A DNA stretch of 64,000 nt, taken from assembly GCA_964439605.1 (NCBI GenBank), contig CAYTPC010000146.1, positions 19,074 through 83,073 on the forward strand, read 5' to 3'. This document shows positions 27,797 to 36,498 of the stretch, piece by piece. Position 1 is the stretch's first letter. Each line of letters begins with the position of its first letter. The translations under genes were made by a program, and so were the position numbers. The notes beneath the pieces are model-generated. The model had not been told where the DNA came from, searched no databases, and saw only the letters and a list, made by a program, of their open reading frames with translations. This stretch comes from JAITWT01 sp964439605. Lineage in GTDB: Bacteria > Pseudomonadota > Gammaproteobacteria > Burkholderiales > Burkholderiaceae_C.

Positions 27797-28246
27797 CTAT
27801 TTGGCCGGGATTTGCGCCGCGCCCGGGGCTGGTGCAGACGAATCCGCAGCCGGAGCGCCCGGTTGCGCCGCTGGCGCGGTGTCCCCAGGGATTTGCGCTG
27901 CGCCGCCCGCGGCAGGCGCAGGTTGCGCCGGCGCTGCAGCCGGTTCCGGTGCCGGTGCGGTAGCAGCCGCCCGTTCCAGCAGACTGTCGCCGCCTCCGGA
28001 CTGCGGCCGCGAATGACCCAGGTAAGCCAGCCCCAGCGTGCATCCGAAAAACACCACAGCGAGCACAGCCGTGGTGCGCGAAAGAAAGTTGGCGCTGCCG
28101 CTCGCGCCGAACAAACTGCCGGCGCTCCCGCTGCCAAAGGCCGCTCCCATGTCAGCGCCTTTGCCGTGCTGGACCAGGATCAGGCCGATCATGCCCAGCG
28201 CGGACAGCATCTGGACAGCGATCAGTAGATTGAAAAATGCATTCAT
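27797..28246 (-). CDS. secG: Preprotein translocase subunit SecG
   Basis: 149 aa. Two membrane helices are separated by the conserved HGKGADMGAAFGSGSAGSLFGASGSANFLSRTTA loop (core GKGADMGAAFG, near residue 28). It assists SecYEG in protein export. The C-terminal 65 residues are an Ala/Pro-rich low-complexity tail, longer than the ~110-aa E. coli protein but common in betaproteobacteria. Downstream of tpiA, upstream of tRNA-Leu. Confidence 0.93.
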   Translation of the reverse strand: MNAFFNLLIAVQMLSALGMIGLILVQHGKGADMGAAFGSGSAGSLFGASGSANFLSRTTAVLAVVFFGCTLGLAYLGHSRPQSGGGDSLLERAAATAPAPEPAAAPAQPAPAAGGAAQIPGDTAPAAQPGAPAADSSAPAPGAAQIPAK

Positions 28247-28288
28247 GGGTTCTTGCTCCGAGTCTTTTCGTCCGCGCCGTACTTTGTT

Positions 28289-29038
28289 TCAGCACGCGGC
28301 GATGATGATTTGCAGGAAATCCGGCGCCTTCAGCGATGCGCCGCCAATCAGGCCGCCATCGATGTCAGGTTGCGCCAGGAGTTGTGCCGCATTGGCTGCG
28401 TTCATGCTGCCGCCGTACACGATACGAATGTTTGCCGCACGATCAGCCGCCACATGGTGCAACTGCGCGCGCAGGGTCGCGTGCACCGCCTGTGCCTGGT
28501 CGGGCGTCGCGGTCTTGCCGGTACCGATGGCCCACACCGGCTCGTAAGCGACCACGATTTCGCCGATGCGATCGCCGGTCGCGCCAATCACCGCGGCCAG
28601 TTGCCGCCGGACGACTTCTTCGGTCTGCCCGGCCTCGCGCTGCGCCAGCGTCTCGCCTACACAGACGATCGGCGTGATGCCCTGCGACAGCGCGGCCACC
28701 GCCTTGGCTGCGACCGTTTCATCGCTTTCCGCGTGGTACTGGCGGCGCTCGGAATGGCCGACGATCGCATAGCGCACGCCGAACTCCCTGAGCATCGCCG
28801 CCGACTGTTCGCCGGTAAATGCGCCCTGCGCCTGCGCGGAAACATCCTGCGCGCCCAGCGCGACGGGGCTGCCGGCAACCAGCAACTGCACCTGCGCAAG
28901 GTATGGCGCCGGGACGCATACGGCGACATCGCAAGCTGGTGCGCCGATATCGCTCAACAAGGCTGTCACGAGCGACTCATTGGCCTGCAGGCTGCCATTC
29001 ATCTTCCAGTTGCCAGCAACCAGTTTTCTTCTGCTCAT
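28289..29038 (-). CDS. tpiA: Triosephosphate isomerase
   Basis: 249 aa from the ATG at 29038 (MSRRKLVAGNWKMNG). It interconverts dihydroxyacetone phosphate and glyceraldehyde 3-phosphate in glycolysis and gluconeogenesis. Catalytic motifs are GNWKMNG (Lys near residue 12), VGHSERRQ (His near 97), AYEPVWAIGTG (Glu near 168) and the phosphate loop GGSMN near 210. An upstream in-frame ATG at 29065 lacks family support. It is downstream of the quinone oxidoreductase with a 20-base gap. Confidence 0.96.
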   Translation of the reverse strand: MSRRKLVAGNWKMNGSLQANESLVTALLSDIGAPACDVAVCVPAPYLAQVQLLVAGSPVALGAQDVSAQAQGAFTGEQSAAMLREFGVRYAIVGHSERRQYHAESDETVAAKAVAALSQGITPIVCVGETLAQREAGQTEEVVRRQLAAVIGATGDRIGEIVVAYEPVWAIGTGKTATPDQAQAVHATLRAQLHHVAADRAANIRIVYGGSMNAANAAQLLAQPDIDGGLIGGASLKAPDFLQIIIAAC

Positions 29039-29058
29039 GCGCGACTCCCGTTCGTTAT

Positions 29059-30057
29059 TTACCACGTCAACACGATCTTGCCGATGTGCTGGTTCGACTC
29101 CATCAGCGCATGCGCTTGCGCGGCGCCGCTGGGTTCCCCGCCCGCTGCAAAGGTGCCGTGGATCACCGCGCGTACCCGTCCCGCTTCGAGCAGCGGCCAG
29201 ACTTTCTCACGCAATGCGCGCGCGATCTCCGCCTTGAAGGCCACGGGGCGCGGACGCAGCGTGGAGCCGGTGATCATGAGCCGCCGCCGCAGTACCGCGC
29301 CGGCGTTGATCTGGCTCTTGCTGCCGCCCTGAACCGCGATGATGACCAGGCGGCCGTCATCGGCCAGACAATCGATTTCGCGCGCAAGGTAGTCGCCGGC
29401 GACCATGTCGAGGATCACGTCGGCGCCCTTGTTTTGCGTCAAGCGTTTGACTTCTTGGGCGAAATCGGCCGTCTTGTAGTTGATCGCGTCATCTGCGCCA
29501 AGGCGCTTGCACGCCTCGCATTTTTCGTCACTGCCGGCCGTGACGATTACCTGTGCGCCAAAAGCTTTCGCGAGCTGAATTGCGGTGACGCCGATACCGC
29601 TTGATCCGCCTTGCACCAGCAGCGTTTCGCCAGGCTGCAGGCCGCCGCGATCAAACACGTTGCTCCAGACGGTAAAGACAGTTTCGGGCAGCGTTGCCGC
29701 TTCGACATCGCTCCAGCCCTTGGGCACCGGCAGACATTGCGCCACCGGTGCAACGCATAGCTGCGCATAGCCGCCTCCGGCCACGAGCGCGCAAACGTGG
29801 TCGCCGACACGCAGACCGGCCGCCGCCATCGCCTGAGCATCGCCTGCGATGATTTCGCCGGCGACCTCCAGACCCGGCAGGTCGGACGCCCCCGGCGGCA
29901 CCGGATAGTGGCCCATCCGCTGCAGTACATCCGGGCGGTTGACGCCGCTGGCGGCCACGCGAATGAGCAACTCGCCGGCACCCGGCGCCGGCGCCGGGCG
30001 TTCGACCTCGCGCAGCACTTCGGGCGGTCCGTAGGAGGTGATCTCAATGGCTTTCAT
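29059..30057 (-). CDS. NAD(P)H:quinone oxidoreductase, zinc-independent MDR family (PIG3/QorA-like)
   Basis: 332 aa medium-chain dehydrogenase/reductase. The N-terminal GroES-like domain (about 1-120) lacks catalytic zinc Cys ligands. The Rossmann domain has VQGGSSGIGVTAIQLAKAFGA near residue 145 (core GGSSGIGVTAIQLA) for NADPH. PIG3-type enzymes reduce quinones by one electron. It lies in the rpsO-pnp-qor-tpiA run, 85 bases after pnp. The physiological substrate is not evident. Confidence 0.9.
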   Translation of the reverse strand: MKAIEITSYGPPEVLREVERPAPAPGAGELLIRVAASGVNRPDVLQRMGHYPVPPGASDLPGLEVAGEIIAGDAQAMAAAGLRVGDHVCALVAGGGYAQLCVAPVAQCLPVPKGWSDVEAATLPETVFTVWSNVFDRGGLQPGETLLVQGGSSGIGVTAIQLAKAFGAQVIVTAGSDEKCEACKRLGADDAINYKTADFAQEVKRLTQNKGADVILDMVAGDYLAREIDCLADDGRLVIIAVQGGSKSQINAGAVLRRRLMITGSTLRPRPVAFKAEIARALREKVWPLLEAGRVRAVIHGTFAAGGEPSGAAQAHALMESNQHIGKIVLTW

Positions 30058-30142
30058 GATTCAGCAGATGCCGCGGCACAAAGCAATGCGCACAATCGAA
30101 ATGCGTTCTTTCATGCCTCGCGCAACACGGGGTACCGCGCAA

Positions 30143-32422
30143 TCAATCCTGCTGGGGGGCATCGCTACCCGCAGATTGCTGCTGTGGCTGGCTGGCGATC
30201 GCATCATCGGCCTCGCCGCCCACAACGTACGATGGACGTTCACTGCGGTCACTGCGTTCCCCGCGTTCGCGGCGCTCGCGACGCTCACCTCGCTCCTCGC
30301 GCGGCGGACGATCACCCTCGATGCCAGCCGGACGCTCAAGCAATGCCTTCATCGACAGTTTGACGCGGCCCTTGTCGTCGGTCTCCAGTACCTTGACCTT
30401 GACGATCTGGCCTTCGGTCAAGTAATCGCCGACTTTCTCGACGCGCTCGTGTGCGATCTGGCTGATGTGCAATAAGCCGTCCTTGCCAGGCAACAAATTG
30501 ATCAGCGCGCCAAAATCCAGCAGCTTGGTGACGGGGCCTTCGTAAATCTTGCCGACTTCGACTTCCGCCGTCAGCTCTTCGATGCGGCGCTTGGCTTCAT
30601 CGGCCTTGACGCTGTCGTTGGAGGCGATGGTGATGGTGCCGTCTTCGGAAATGTCGATCTGGGTGCCGGTTTCCTCGGTCAGCGCGCGGATGGTCGCGCC
30701 GCCTTTGCCGATCACGTCCCGGATCTTCTCGGGATTGATCTTCATCGTGAACAGCTTGGGCGCGAAGCTGCTGATTTCGGTCTTGGCCTGCCCCATTGCT
30801 TCCTGCATCTTGCCCAGGATGTGCATGCGCGCTTCCTTGGCCTGCGCCAGCGCGACCTGCATGATTTCCTTGGTGATGCCCTGGATTTTGATGTCCATCT
30901 GCAAGGCGGTGATGCCGTTGGTCGTGCCTGCCACCTTGAAGTCCATGTCGCCCAGGTGGTCTTCATCGCCGAGGATGTCGGTGAGCACCGCGAAGCGGTT
31001 GCCTTCCTTGATCAGGCCCATCGCGATACCGGCCACGTGCGCCTTCATCGGCACGCCCGCGTCCATCATGGACAGACAGCCGCCGCACACCGAGGCCATC
31101 GACGAAGAACCGTTCGATTCCGTGATTTCGCTGACGACGCGGATGGTATAGGGGAACTCGTCTTTGTCGGGCAGGCACGCGACCAGCGCGCGCTTGGCCA
31201 GGCGGCCGTGCCCGACTTCGCGGCGCTTGGTCGAGCCCATGCGGCCAACTTCGCCCGTGGCAAACGGCGGCATGTTGTAGTGAAACAGAAAGCGATCCTC
31301 GAATTCGCCGGCCAGCGCGTCGATGCGCTGCGCGTCGCGCTCGGTGCCCAGCGTGGTGATGACCAGCGCCTGCGTCTCACCGCGCGTGAACAGCGCCGAG
31401 CCGTGGGTGCGCGGCAGCACCGCGTTGCGGATTTCGATCGGGCGCACGGTGCGCGTGTCGCGCCCGTCAATGCGCGGCTCGCCCGCGAGAATCTGGCCGC
31501 GCACGATGCCTGCCTCGATTTCGAACAACAAGGTATCGACCTTGACCGGATCGAACGGTACGCCTTCGCTGGCAAGCGACTCTTTCACGCTGGCCGCGGC
31601 TTCGCGCAGCGCGTGCGTGCGCACCTGCTTGCTGCGGATCTGATAGGCCGCGCGCAATTTGTCCTCGGCCAGTTGCGTGACTCCGGCGATAAAGGTTTCG
31701 TCTTTGGGCGGCGGCTGCCAATCCCACGTGGGCTTGCCCGCCTCGCGGACCAGTTCATGGATGGCCTCGATGGCGATGCCGGCTTGCTCGTGACCGAACA
31801 CGACGCCGCCGAGCATGATTTCCTCGGACAATTGCAGCGCCTCGGATTCGACCATGAGCACCGCCGTTTCGGTGCCCGCAACCACCAAATCCATCTGCGA
31901 ATTCTTGCGTGCGCTCGGGCCGGGGTTGAGCACGTACTGCCCGTTCACATAACCCACGCGGGCGGCGCCGATCGGGCCGTTGAACGGAATGCCCGAGATG
32001 GACAGCGCGGCGCTGGTGGCGATCATCGCGGCAATGTCGGCATCGACTTCGGGATTGAGCGACAGCGTGTGGATCACCACACGCACTTCGTTATAGAAGC
32101 CATCGGGGAACAGCGGACGGATCGGGCGGTCGATCAGGCGCGAGGTCAGCGTTTCCAACTCGCTGGGCTTGGCTTCGCGCTTGAAGAAGCTGCCCGGGAT
32201 CTTGCCGGCGGCGTAGGTTTTCTCGATGTAATCGACCGTCAGCGGGAAGAAGTCCTGCCCCGGCTTGGCGGTCTTGGAGGCGACCACGGTGGCCAGCACC
32301 ACGGTGTCATCGATATTGACCAGCACCGCGCCCGTGGCCTGGCGCGCGATCTCGCCGGTTTCCATGACGACGGTCTTGTCGCCCCACTGGAAGGTTTTGG
32401 TGATTTTGTTGAAGAGGCTCAT
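30143..32422 (-). CDS. pnp: Polynucleotide phosphorylase
   Basis: 759 aa 3'-5' exoribonuclease that degrades RNA with phosphate in the degradosome. Two RNase PH domains are followed by a KH domain with VIGKGGATI (about residue 565) and an S1 domain (about 625-695). The C-terminal 60 residues are Arg/Glu-rich (RGERRERRERGERS) and then Gln/Ser-rich, a disordered tail. The leader upstream contains two hairpins, typical of RNase III/PNPase autoregulation. Downstream of rpsO. Confidence 0.96.
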   Translation of the reverse strand: MSLFNKITKTFQWGDKTVVMETGEIARQATGAVLVNIDDTVVLATVVASKTAKPGQDFFPLTVDYIEKTYAAGKIPGSFFKREAKPSELETLTSRLIDRPIRPLFPDGFYNEVRVVIHTLSLNPEVDADIAAMIATSAALSISGIPFNGPIGAARVGYVNGQYVLNPGPSARKNSQMDLVVAGTETAVLMVESEALQLSEEIMLGGVVFGHEQAGIAIEAIHELVREAGKPTWDWQPPPKDETFIAGVTQLAEDKLRAAYQIRSKQVRTHALREAAASVKESLASEGVPFDPVKVDTLLFEIEAGIVRGQILAGEPRIDGRDTRTVRPIEIRNAVLPRTHGSALFTRGETQALVITTLGTERDAQRIDALAGEFEDRFLFHYNMPPFATGEVGRMGSTKRREVGHGRLAKRALVACLPDKDEFPYTIRVVSEITESNGSSSMASVCGGCLSMMDAGVPMKAHVAGIAMGLIKEGNRFAVLTDILGDEDHLGDMDFKVAGTTNGITALQMDIKIQGITKEIMQVALAQAKEARMHILGKMQEAMGQAKTEISSFAPKLFTMKINPEKIRDVIGKGGATIRALTEETGTQIDISEDGTITIASNDSVKADEAKRRIEELTAEVEVGKIYEGPVTKLLDFGALINLLPGKDGLLHISQIAHERVEKVGDYLTEGQIVKVKVLETDDKGRVKLSMKALLERPAGIEGDRPPREERGERRERRERGERSDRSERPSYVVGGEADDAIASQPQQQSAGSDAPQQD

Positions 32423-32440
32423 GGTTGCTCCTGTGTGAAT

Positions 32441-32533
32441 GGCGGGCCTGCAGGCCCGCGAGCGTTGAAGCGCAATTCAGAAACACGATGCCATTCCAAC
32501 GGGATCCGGGGCCGGACAGATGCCGTTGGAATG
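32441..32533 (-). promoter_or_regulatory. Structured pnp leader with two hairpins
   Basis: A strong 11-bp stem CATTCCAACGG / CCGTTGGAATG (32492-32502 with 32523-32533) encloses a GC-rich loop. A near-perfect palindrome GCGGGCCTGCAGGCCCGC (about 32442-32459) lies closer to the pnp start at 32422. In E. coli a comparable leader stem is cut by RNase III and used by PNPase to autoregulate. Sequence conservation was not checked. Confidence 0.5.
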
Positions 32534-32574
32534 ACACAGCTTCGCTCTGATTGCTCTCCCTCGGGATACGCAAA

Positions 32575-32611
32575 GCAAAAAACGCCTGAGTAGTACTTCT
32601 AACTCAGGCGC
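32575..32611 (-). terminator. Rho-independent terminator of rpsO
   Basis: On the minus strand CGCCTGAGT - loop - ACTCAGGCG is a 9-bp stem (32602-32610 with 32583-32591) followed by six T residues (32577-32582). It lies 19 bases beyond the rpsO stop. Some transcripts probably read through into pnp, as in other rpsO-pnp pairs. Confidence 0.85.
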
Positions 32612-32629
32612 TTGCTGCATGTGTTTGGT

Positions 32630-32896
32630 TTACTTGCGCAGACCCAGCTTGGCGATCAGCGCGGTGTAGCGGTCGGCGTCCTTGGACTTGAGGTAGTCCA
32701 GGAGCTTGCGGCGGCGGCTCACCATGCGCAGCAAACCGCGCCGGCCATGATGATCCTTGGCATGCGTCTTGAAGTGCGGGGTGAGTTCGTTGATGCGCGC
32801 GGTGAGCAGGGCGACCTGCACTTCAGGGCTGCCGGTGTCGTTGGCGGCGCGCGCGTTGTCCTTGACGATAGTGGCCTTAGCCGAGGCTGCGATCAT
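32630..32896 (-). CDS. rpsO: 30S ribosomal protein S15
   Basis: 88 aa from the ATG at 32896 (MIAASAKATIVK), close to the usual 89. NDTGSPEVQVALLTARI (about 19-35), KDHHGRRGLLRMVSRRRKLLDYLK (core HHGRRGLLRMVSRR, about 49-62) and the C-terminal LGLRK are invariant S15 features. Primary 16S rRNA-binding protein. GAGG lies upstream of the start. It heads the rpsO-pnp unit. Confidence 0.96.
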   Translation of the reverse strand: MIAASAKATIVKDNARAANDTGSPEVQVALLTARINELTPHFKTHAKDHHGRRGLLRMVSRRRKLLDYLKSKDADRYTALIAKLGLRK

Positions 32897-33046
32897 ATGG
32901 AAGTTTTCCTCGTTCCGGGATGTTTGACTTGCGGCAGGCGCTGGAACTGCGCCTGCCGTGCGTTCTGCAAAATGCAAAACCCTTCAATTATAGCCGCCGG
33001 GTGCAACTTATTGAAACATCCAAACATCCCTGGAACTTGACGCGCG

Positions 33047-35404
33047 TTAGAACTTGACGTTCATCCCCAGATAGAACGAACGCCCCATGCCCGGAACGGC
33101 AATGCCCCACGGAACGTTCAGCGACATGGTGCTGCCCTGGCCGATATACGCGCCGCCGGTCGGCAGGTAGTAGTGCTTGTTGAACAGGTTTGCAACGCCG
33201 AAATCGAATCTCGCCTGCTTCCACGCGTAACTGGCGCGCAGATTGACGAGCATGTAGCCGGGCGTCTTGATTTCGTTGCGTACCGCCGAAATATCGGTCT
33301 TTCTTTTGACGCCGACGAGTTCGAGCGCATTGCTCCAGGTTGCGTACTCATGGGTCAGCGTCAACTTGGCGTTCAGCGGCATGGTGTTGTAGAGGCCATC
33401 GCCGGTGTCGCGGTTTTTGCCGTTGGTGTAGCTGACGAGACCCTTGAGGCCGAACTCGCCCACGCCGGTTTTTGCCAGCGGCATCTGGCCCGAGATGTCG
33501 ACGCCATACAGCCGCGCCTTCTGGTTGGCGTACCGAAGACCCACGAAACGGTCGGTCGCGCAGCCGGCCGCGGAGGCGCACACTGCGTCGATGTAGTCGT
33601 TGATGCGGCTGTAGTAAGGCGTCACCTTGAGGCGGGTTGTGCCGTCGGCGCTATGCCAGTCGCCTGTCACGCTGAGGGTATTGGCGACTTCCGGTTTCAG
33701 GTTGGGGTTGCCGAGATAGCCATTGCCGTCACCGACGAAGTTGTTCATCGCCAGCGCCATGCCATTGGTCGACCAGGCGTAGCGCTCATAGAGATTCGGC
33801 GAGCGGGTCTTGCGCGCAAAACCGAACTCGTAGCTGCTCGTCGCATCCGGCGTGTACCGTCCGAGCGCCGTGACATCCCAGTTGTTGTCGGCGCGGCGGC
33901 GATCCATGGAATTGAAAGCATCGAGCGTGCCCACCGAACTGGCTGCGTACGTGGGCATGTTGCTGTAGCCATGTACCGGGCCGGTATCCGAGGTCACCCG
34001 CTCGAAGCGCGCGCCAACCAGCGAAAGCCAGTTTTGCGCCCAGTTGGCTTCCCATTCGGCGAACGCGCCGGTCCGATCCCGCTTGCCATTGTTGATGTTG
34101 AGGAAAGTCAGTGGCGCCATGCCGCTCTGACAGTTGCCGACGCCGCAATTAGGCGATGGCGGCCATGTGTCATCGAGGCGGTAACGCAAGTACTCGCCGC
34201 CGACGCGCAGCAAATCCCGGTCCGCGAGGTTGATGTTGGCTTTGACGGAGGCGCCCGTCGTTTTGCCATGCGTGTTCATGGGCATGCCCATCGTGGTGTA
34301 GGTCACCCCGGGCGTGGTCAAGGATGCCACGGTGCCAAAGACGTATCGCCTGTCGGGGCCGAAGTCCATGTAATGGTCCACCGTCTCGCGATAGGCGCGC
34401 GCCTCGAATTCGCCCCAGTTGAAAGCCCCGAGATAGCGCAGATTGAAACGGCGCGCCGTGTTGCCCAGCATGTCCATGTGCTGATTCGGATACAGCTCGT
34501 AGGGGATGTCCTGGTAGTTGTAACGCGCTTCGATCAGGTGGTTGTCGGCGCGAAAGGCGAGACCGAGCGCGTGGTTGCGCGTCTGGTAGGCGCTCGATCC
34601 GACTTCGTCCAAAGGCAGTGTATGCCCCGGACGGGCGGTTTCCATCGTGGTCTTGAAGTCGCCGCCGGCCTTGTAATTTCCGGACTTGGCATAGGAGCCG
34701 GTGTAGTTCAGGCTGAACATTTCGTTCGCGAAAGTCGCCGCCGCGTTGACGCCGCGCGCGTCGCCGTTGCTGCGATAGAAGCCGCCCAGTTCTCCCTCCT
34801 TGAGCAGGCCCTCGCCGGGGCGGGCGAACTTGGGCGCGACCGATCCGGCAATGATGCTGCCGCCGATGCTGTCGCCGCCAACGCTGACGGGCGCGATATT
34901 GCTGTGAACCTTCAAGAATCCGACCTCGCTCGGCGCCAGATAGGACAGCGGCGGATTCATGTGATTCGGGCAGGACGAGGTCAAATCCATGCCATCGACC
35001 TTGATGCGCAGCCGGTCATCGGCCAGGCCCTGAATCACGGGCAGGCTCGAAACGCCGCCGGCCCCGCGCAAACTGACGCCCGGGGTGTCGGCGAGCAGCG
35101 ATGCCGTGTCGCTGGTGGCCGAGCGCATGCCTTCGATGTGGCTGCGGTCGACGGTTGTCGCCGCCGGCGTTGGCGCCGTATCGGTCACGGTGATCGTCGG
35201 CAGCGTGGCTTCCCGGGGGGGCGGGGGATGGTTGTCGTTGCCATCGGCGTGAGCCGGTAATACGGCGGCTCCGAATGCCATCGCGATGAGCATGGACAGC
35301 CGATGGAGACGGGGCTGGAAAATCGTTGATGACGTTGATGAATCAGCATGCGCAAGCTGGGGCATGACAGCGCGCCCGCGCCCGCGTGATGAAAATGTGG
35401 ACAT
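33047..35404 (-). CDS. TonB-dependent copper receptor, OprC/NosA-like
   Basis: 785 aa outer membrane receptor from ATG 35404 (AAGGAAG ribosome-binding site). The signal peptide ends near AHA-DG (residues 51-55). A TonB box/plug region follows, then a 22-strand barrel ending in a terminal aromatic-basic FYLGMNVKF. The plug carries SCPNHM, so Cys145 and Met149 form the CxxxM pair, and HYM at 344-346 is the HxM pair; both match the copper-binding motif described for Pseudomonas OprC. Two DUF2946 genes precede it on the same strand, as in other OprC loci. Likely copper uptake, possibly for copper enzymes. Confidence 0.85.
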   Translation of the reverse strand: MSTFSSRGRGRAVMPQLAHADSSTSSTIFQPRLHRLSMLIAMAFGAAVLPAHADGNDNHPPPPREATLPTITVTDTAPTPAATTVDRSHIEGMRSATSDTASLLADTPGVSLRGAGGVSSLPVIQGLADDRLRIKVDGMDLTSSCPNHMNPPLSYLAPSEVGFLKVHSNIAPVSVGGDSIGGSIIAGSVAPKFARPGEGLLKEGELGGFYRSNGDARGVNAAATFANEMFSLNYTGSYAKSGNYKAGGDFKTTMETARPGHTLPLDEVGSSAYQTRNHALGLAFRADNHLIEARYNYQDIPYELYPNQHMDMLGNTARRFNLRYLGAFNWGEFEARAYRETVDHYMDFGPDRRYVFGTVASLTTPGVTYTTMGMPMNTHGKTTGASVKANINLADRDLLRVGGEYLRYRLDDTWPPSPNCGVGNCQSGMAPLTFLNINNGKRDRTGAFAEWEANWAQNWLSLVGARFERVTSDTGPVHGYSNMPTYAASSVGTLDAFNSMDRRRADNNWDVTALGRYTPDATSSYEFGFARKTRSPNLYERYAWSTNGMALAMNNFVGDGNGYLGNPNLKPEVANTLSVTGDWHSADGTTRLKVTPYYSRINDYIDAVCASAAGCATDRFVGLRYANQKARLYGVDISGQMPLAKTGVGEFGLKGLVSYTNGKNRDTGDGLYNTMPLNAKLTLTHEYATWSNALELVGVKRKTDISAVRNEIKTPGYMLVNLRASYAWKQARFDFGVANLFNKHYYLPTGGAYIGQGSTMSLNVPWGIAVPGMGRSFYLGMNVKF

Positions 35405-35482
35405 TGATGGTCTTCCTTGAACTTCAATTGCAAAAACCAACGCCGCTGCGGCAAGGCCGCGAAACGGTGCGTTGAAAAAATC

Positions 35483-35872
35483 TCAGCTTTGCAAGGAAGC
35501 CGCCGGCGGCCCGCGTGGCGAGGCGGTCGAAACGGAAGGTTTTCCGCTGACGCGCGTGGGTTTGGCGGCAAGGGTCTCGGCAACGAACGGCGTTGGCGCC
35601 GGTATGGCCATGCCAACGCCGGGGACTGCGGGGCTGTGGGCGGCCAGGAAACAGTAGCCGCATTTTTCCATCGACTGCGGCAGGCCATCCGGTGCGCCGG
35701 GCGTCGCCGGATGGGAAGACTCAATTTGTCCCATTGCCGACGAGCAGATGATGTCGACGGACCCTGCGGCACGGGCAGCATGGATTTGCGAGATGACCGG
35801 CATCACGCAGACGAGCCATATCGCCAGCATGGCGAGCCAGGCGATTCGGCGTTGGAGTCGTGGACGGATCAT
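35483..35872 (-). CDS. DUF2946 family small membrane/periplasmic protein
   Basis: 129 aa. An N-terminal hydrophobic segment (about residues 9-30) acts as signal or anchor. A CGYC motif (near 71-74, in MEKCGYCFLAAHS) and one more Cys near residue 43 are candidate metal ligands. Members of DUF2946 are typically found beside TonB-dependent copper receptors. It lies about 80 bases upstream of the receptor gene on the same strand. No biochemical role is known; copper handling is inferred from context. Confidence 0.78.
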   Translation of the reverse strand: MIRPRLQRRIAWLAMLAIWLVCVMPVISQIHAARAAGSVDIICSSAMGQIESSHPATPGAPDGLPQSMEKCGYCFLAAHSPAVPGVGMAIPAPTPFVAETLAAKPTRVSGKPSVSTASPRGPPAASLQS

Positions 35873-36062
35873 GAGCGATTACTTACCTTGGTGCTGCCGG
35901 ATACGGCCGGTTCCTTTCATGCGCGCGAACTTGCCGCGTTTGCCGCGTCGTGCCAGCCATCACGCGCTGGAAGGTGTCAGATGGAGTGGTTTGCTTGTGG
36001 CGACAGCCGGACGTGGCAACCCATAGGCGACACGCCCGCAGCGGCGAAATCAGCGAACCGGA

Positions 36063-36419
36063 TCAGGCCAGGGATGGAGGCCCGCGCGCGGGCAGCGGGG
36101 CGCCCACGAGCGCGGTGACGTGCGCCGCGATGATGGGCGCAAGCGCGAGCGCCAAGGGCGCGGGCGCTGGCATATCCGCGATCGCCACTGGCGGCGGTGC
36201 GGCGGCCAGAAGACACATCGAGCAGTCCAGGCTGTGCTGGTCCGTCTGCGCGGGCTGGCCATCGTCGGTGAAGATGACTTTGACGGAGCTTCCGGTGGAG
36301 CACACCACTTCCATCGTTTTGGGGTGGACGATGGGTGATATGCCCGCGACGCCCAGCACCCAGAGGAACCACGCCAAAACCAGGCGGGTCAGTATGGGGG
36401 ACGTGCGAAGCCAGTGCAT
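36063..36419 (-). CDS. DUF2946 family protein, second copy
   Basis: 118 aa from the ATG at 36419 (MHWLRTSPILTRLVLAWFLW); an ATG at 36491 would add 24 residues. One N-terminal membrane segment is followed by a Cys near residue 40, CSMC in SLDCSMCLLAAAP (near 67-70), and a second hydrophobic stretch rich in Ala/Pro. It shares the CxxC plus upstream Cys layout with the protein at 35483, so the two look like diverged paralogues. First gene of the putative copper operon; 190 bases with no convincing gene separate the two. Confidence 0.72.
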   Translation of the reverse strand: MHWLRTSPILTRLVLAWFLWVLGVAGISPIVHPKTMEVVCSTGSSVKVIFTDDGQPAQTDQHSLDCSMCLLAAAPPPVAIADMPAPAPLALALAPIIAAHVTALVGAPLPARGPPSLA

Positions 36420-36498
36420 CCAAACATTATCGGCCGAAACCCTTGGATTACGGCTGCTGCGCCTTGCGCGTACGGATGTCTTTTTCAACAAAGGATGA

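Noticed and set aside
30821..32593. 590-codon open frame on the plus strand opposite pnp
   Set aside because: Antisense artefact of high third-position GC in pnp; no motif.
33173..35260. 695-codon open frame on the plus strand opposite the TonB receptor
   Set aside because: The receptor strand carries signal peptide, plug and barrel motifs; the opposite frame is Arg/Val/Gly-rich noise.
35977..36423. 148-codon frame overlapping the first DUF2946 gene
   Set aside because: It is in a different frame of the same strand with biased Arg/Ala/Gly composition; the DUF2946 frame has a clear membrane segment and CxxC.
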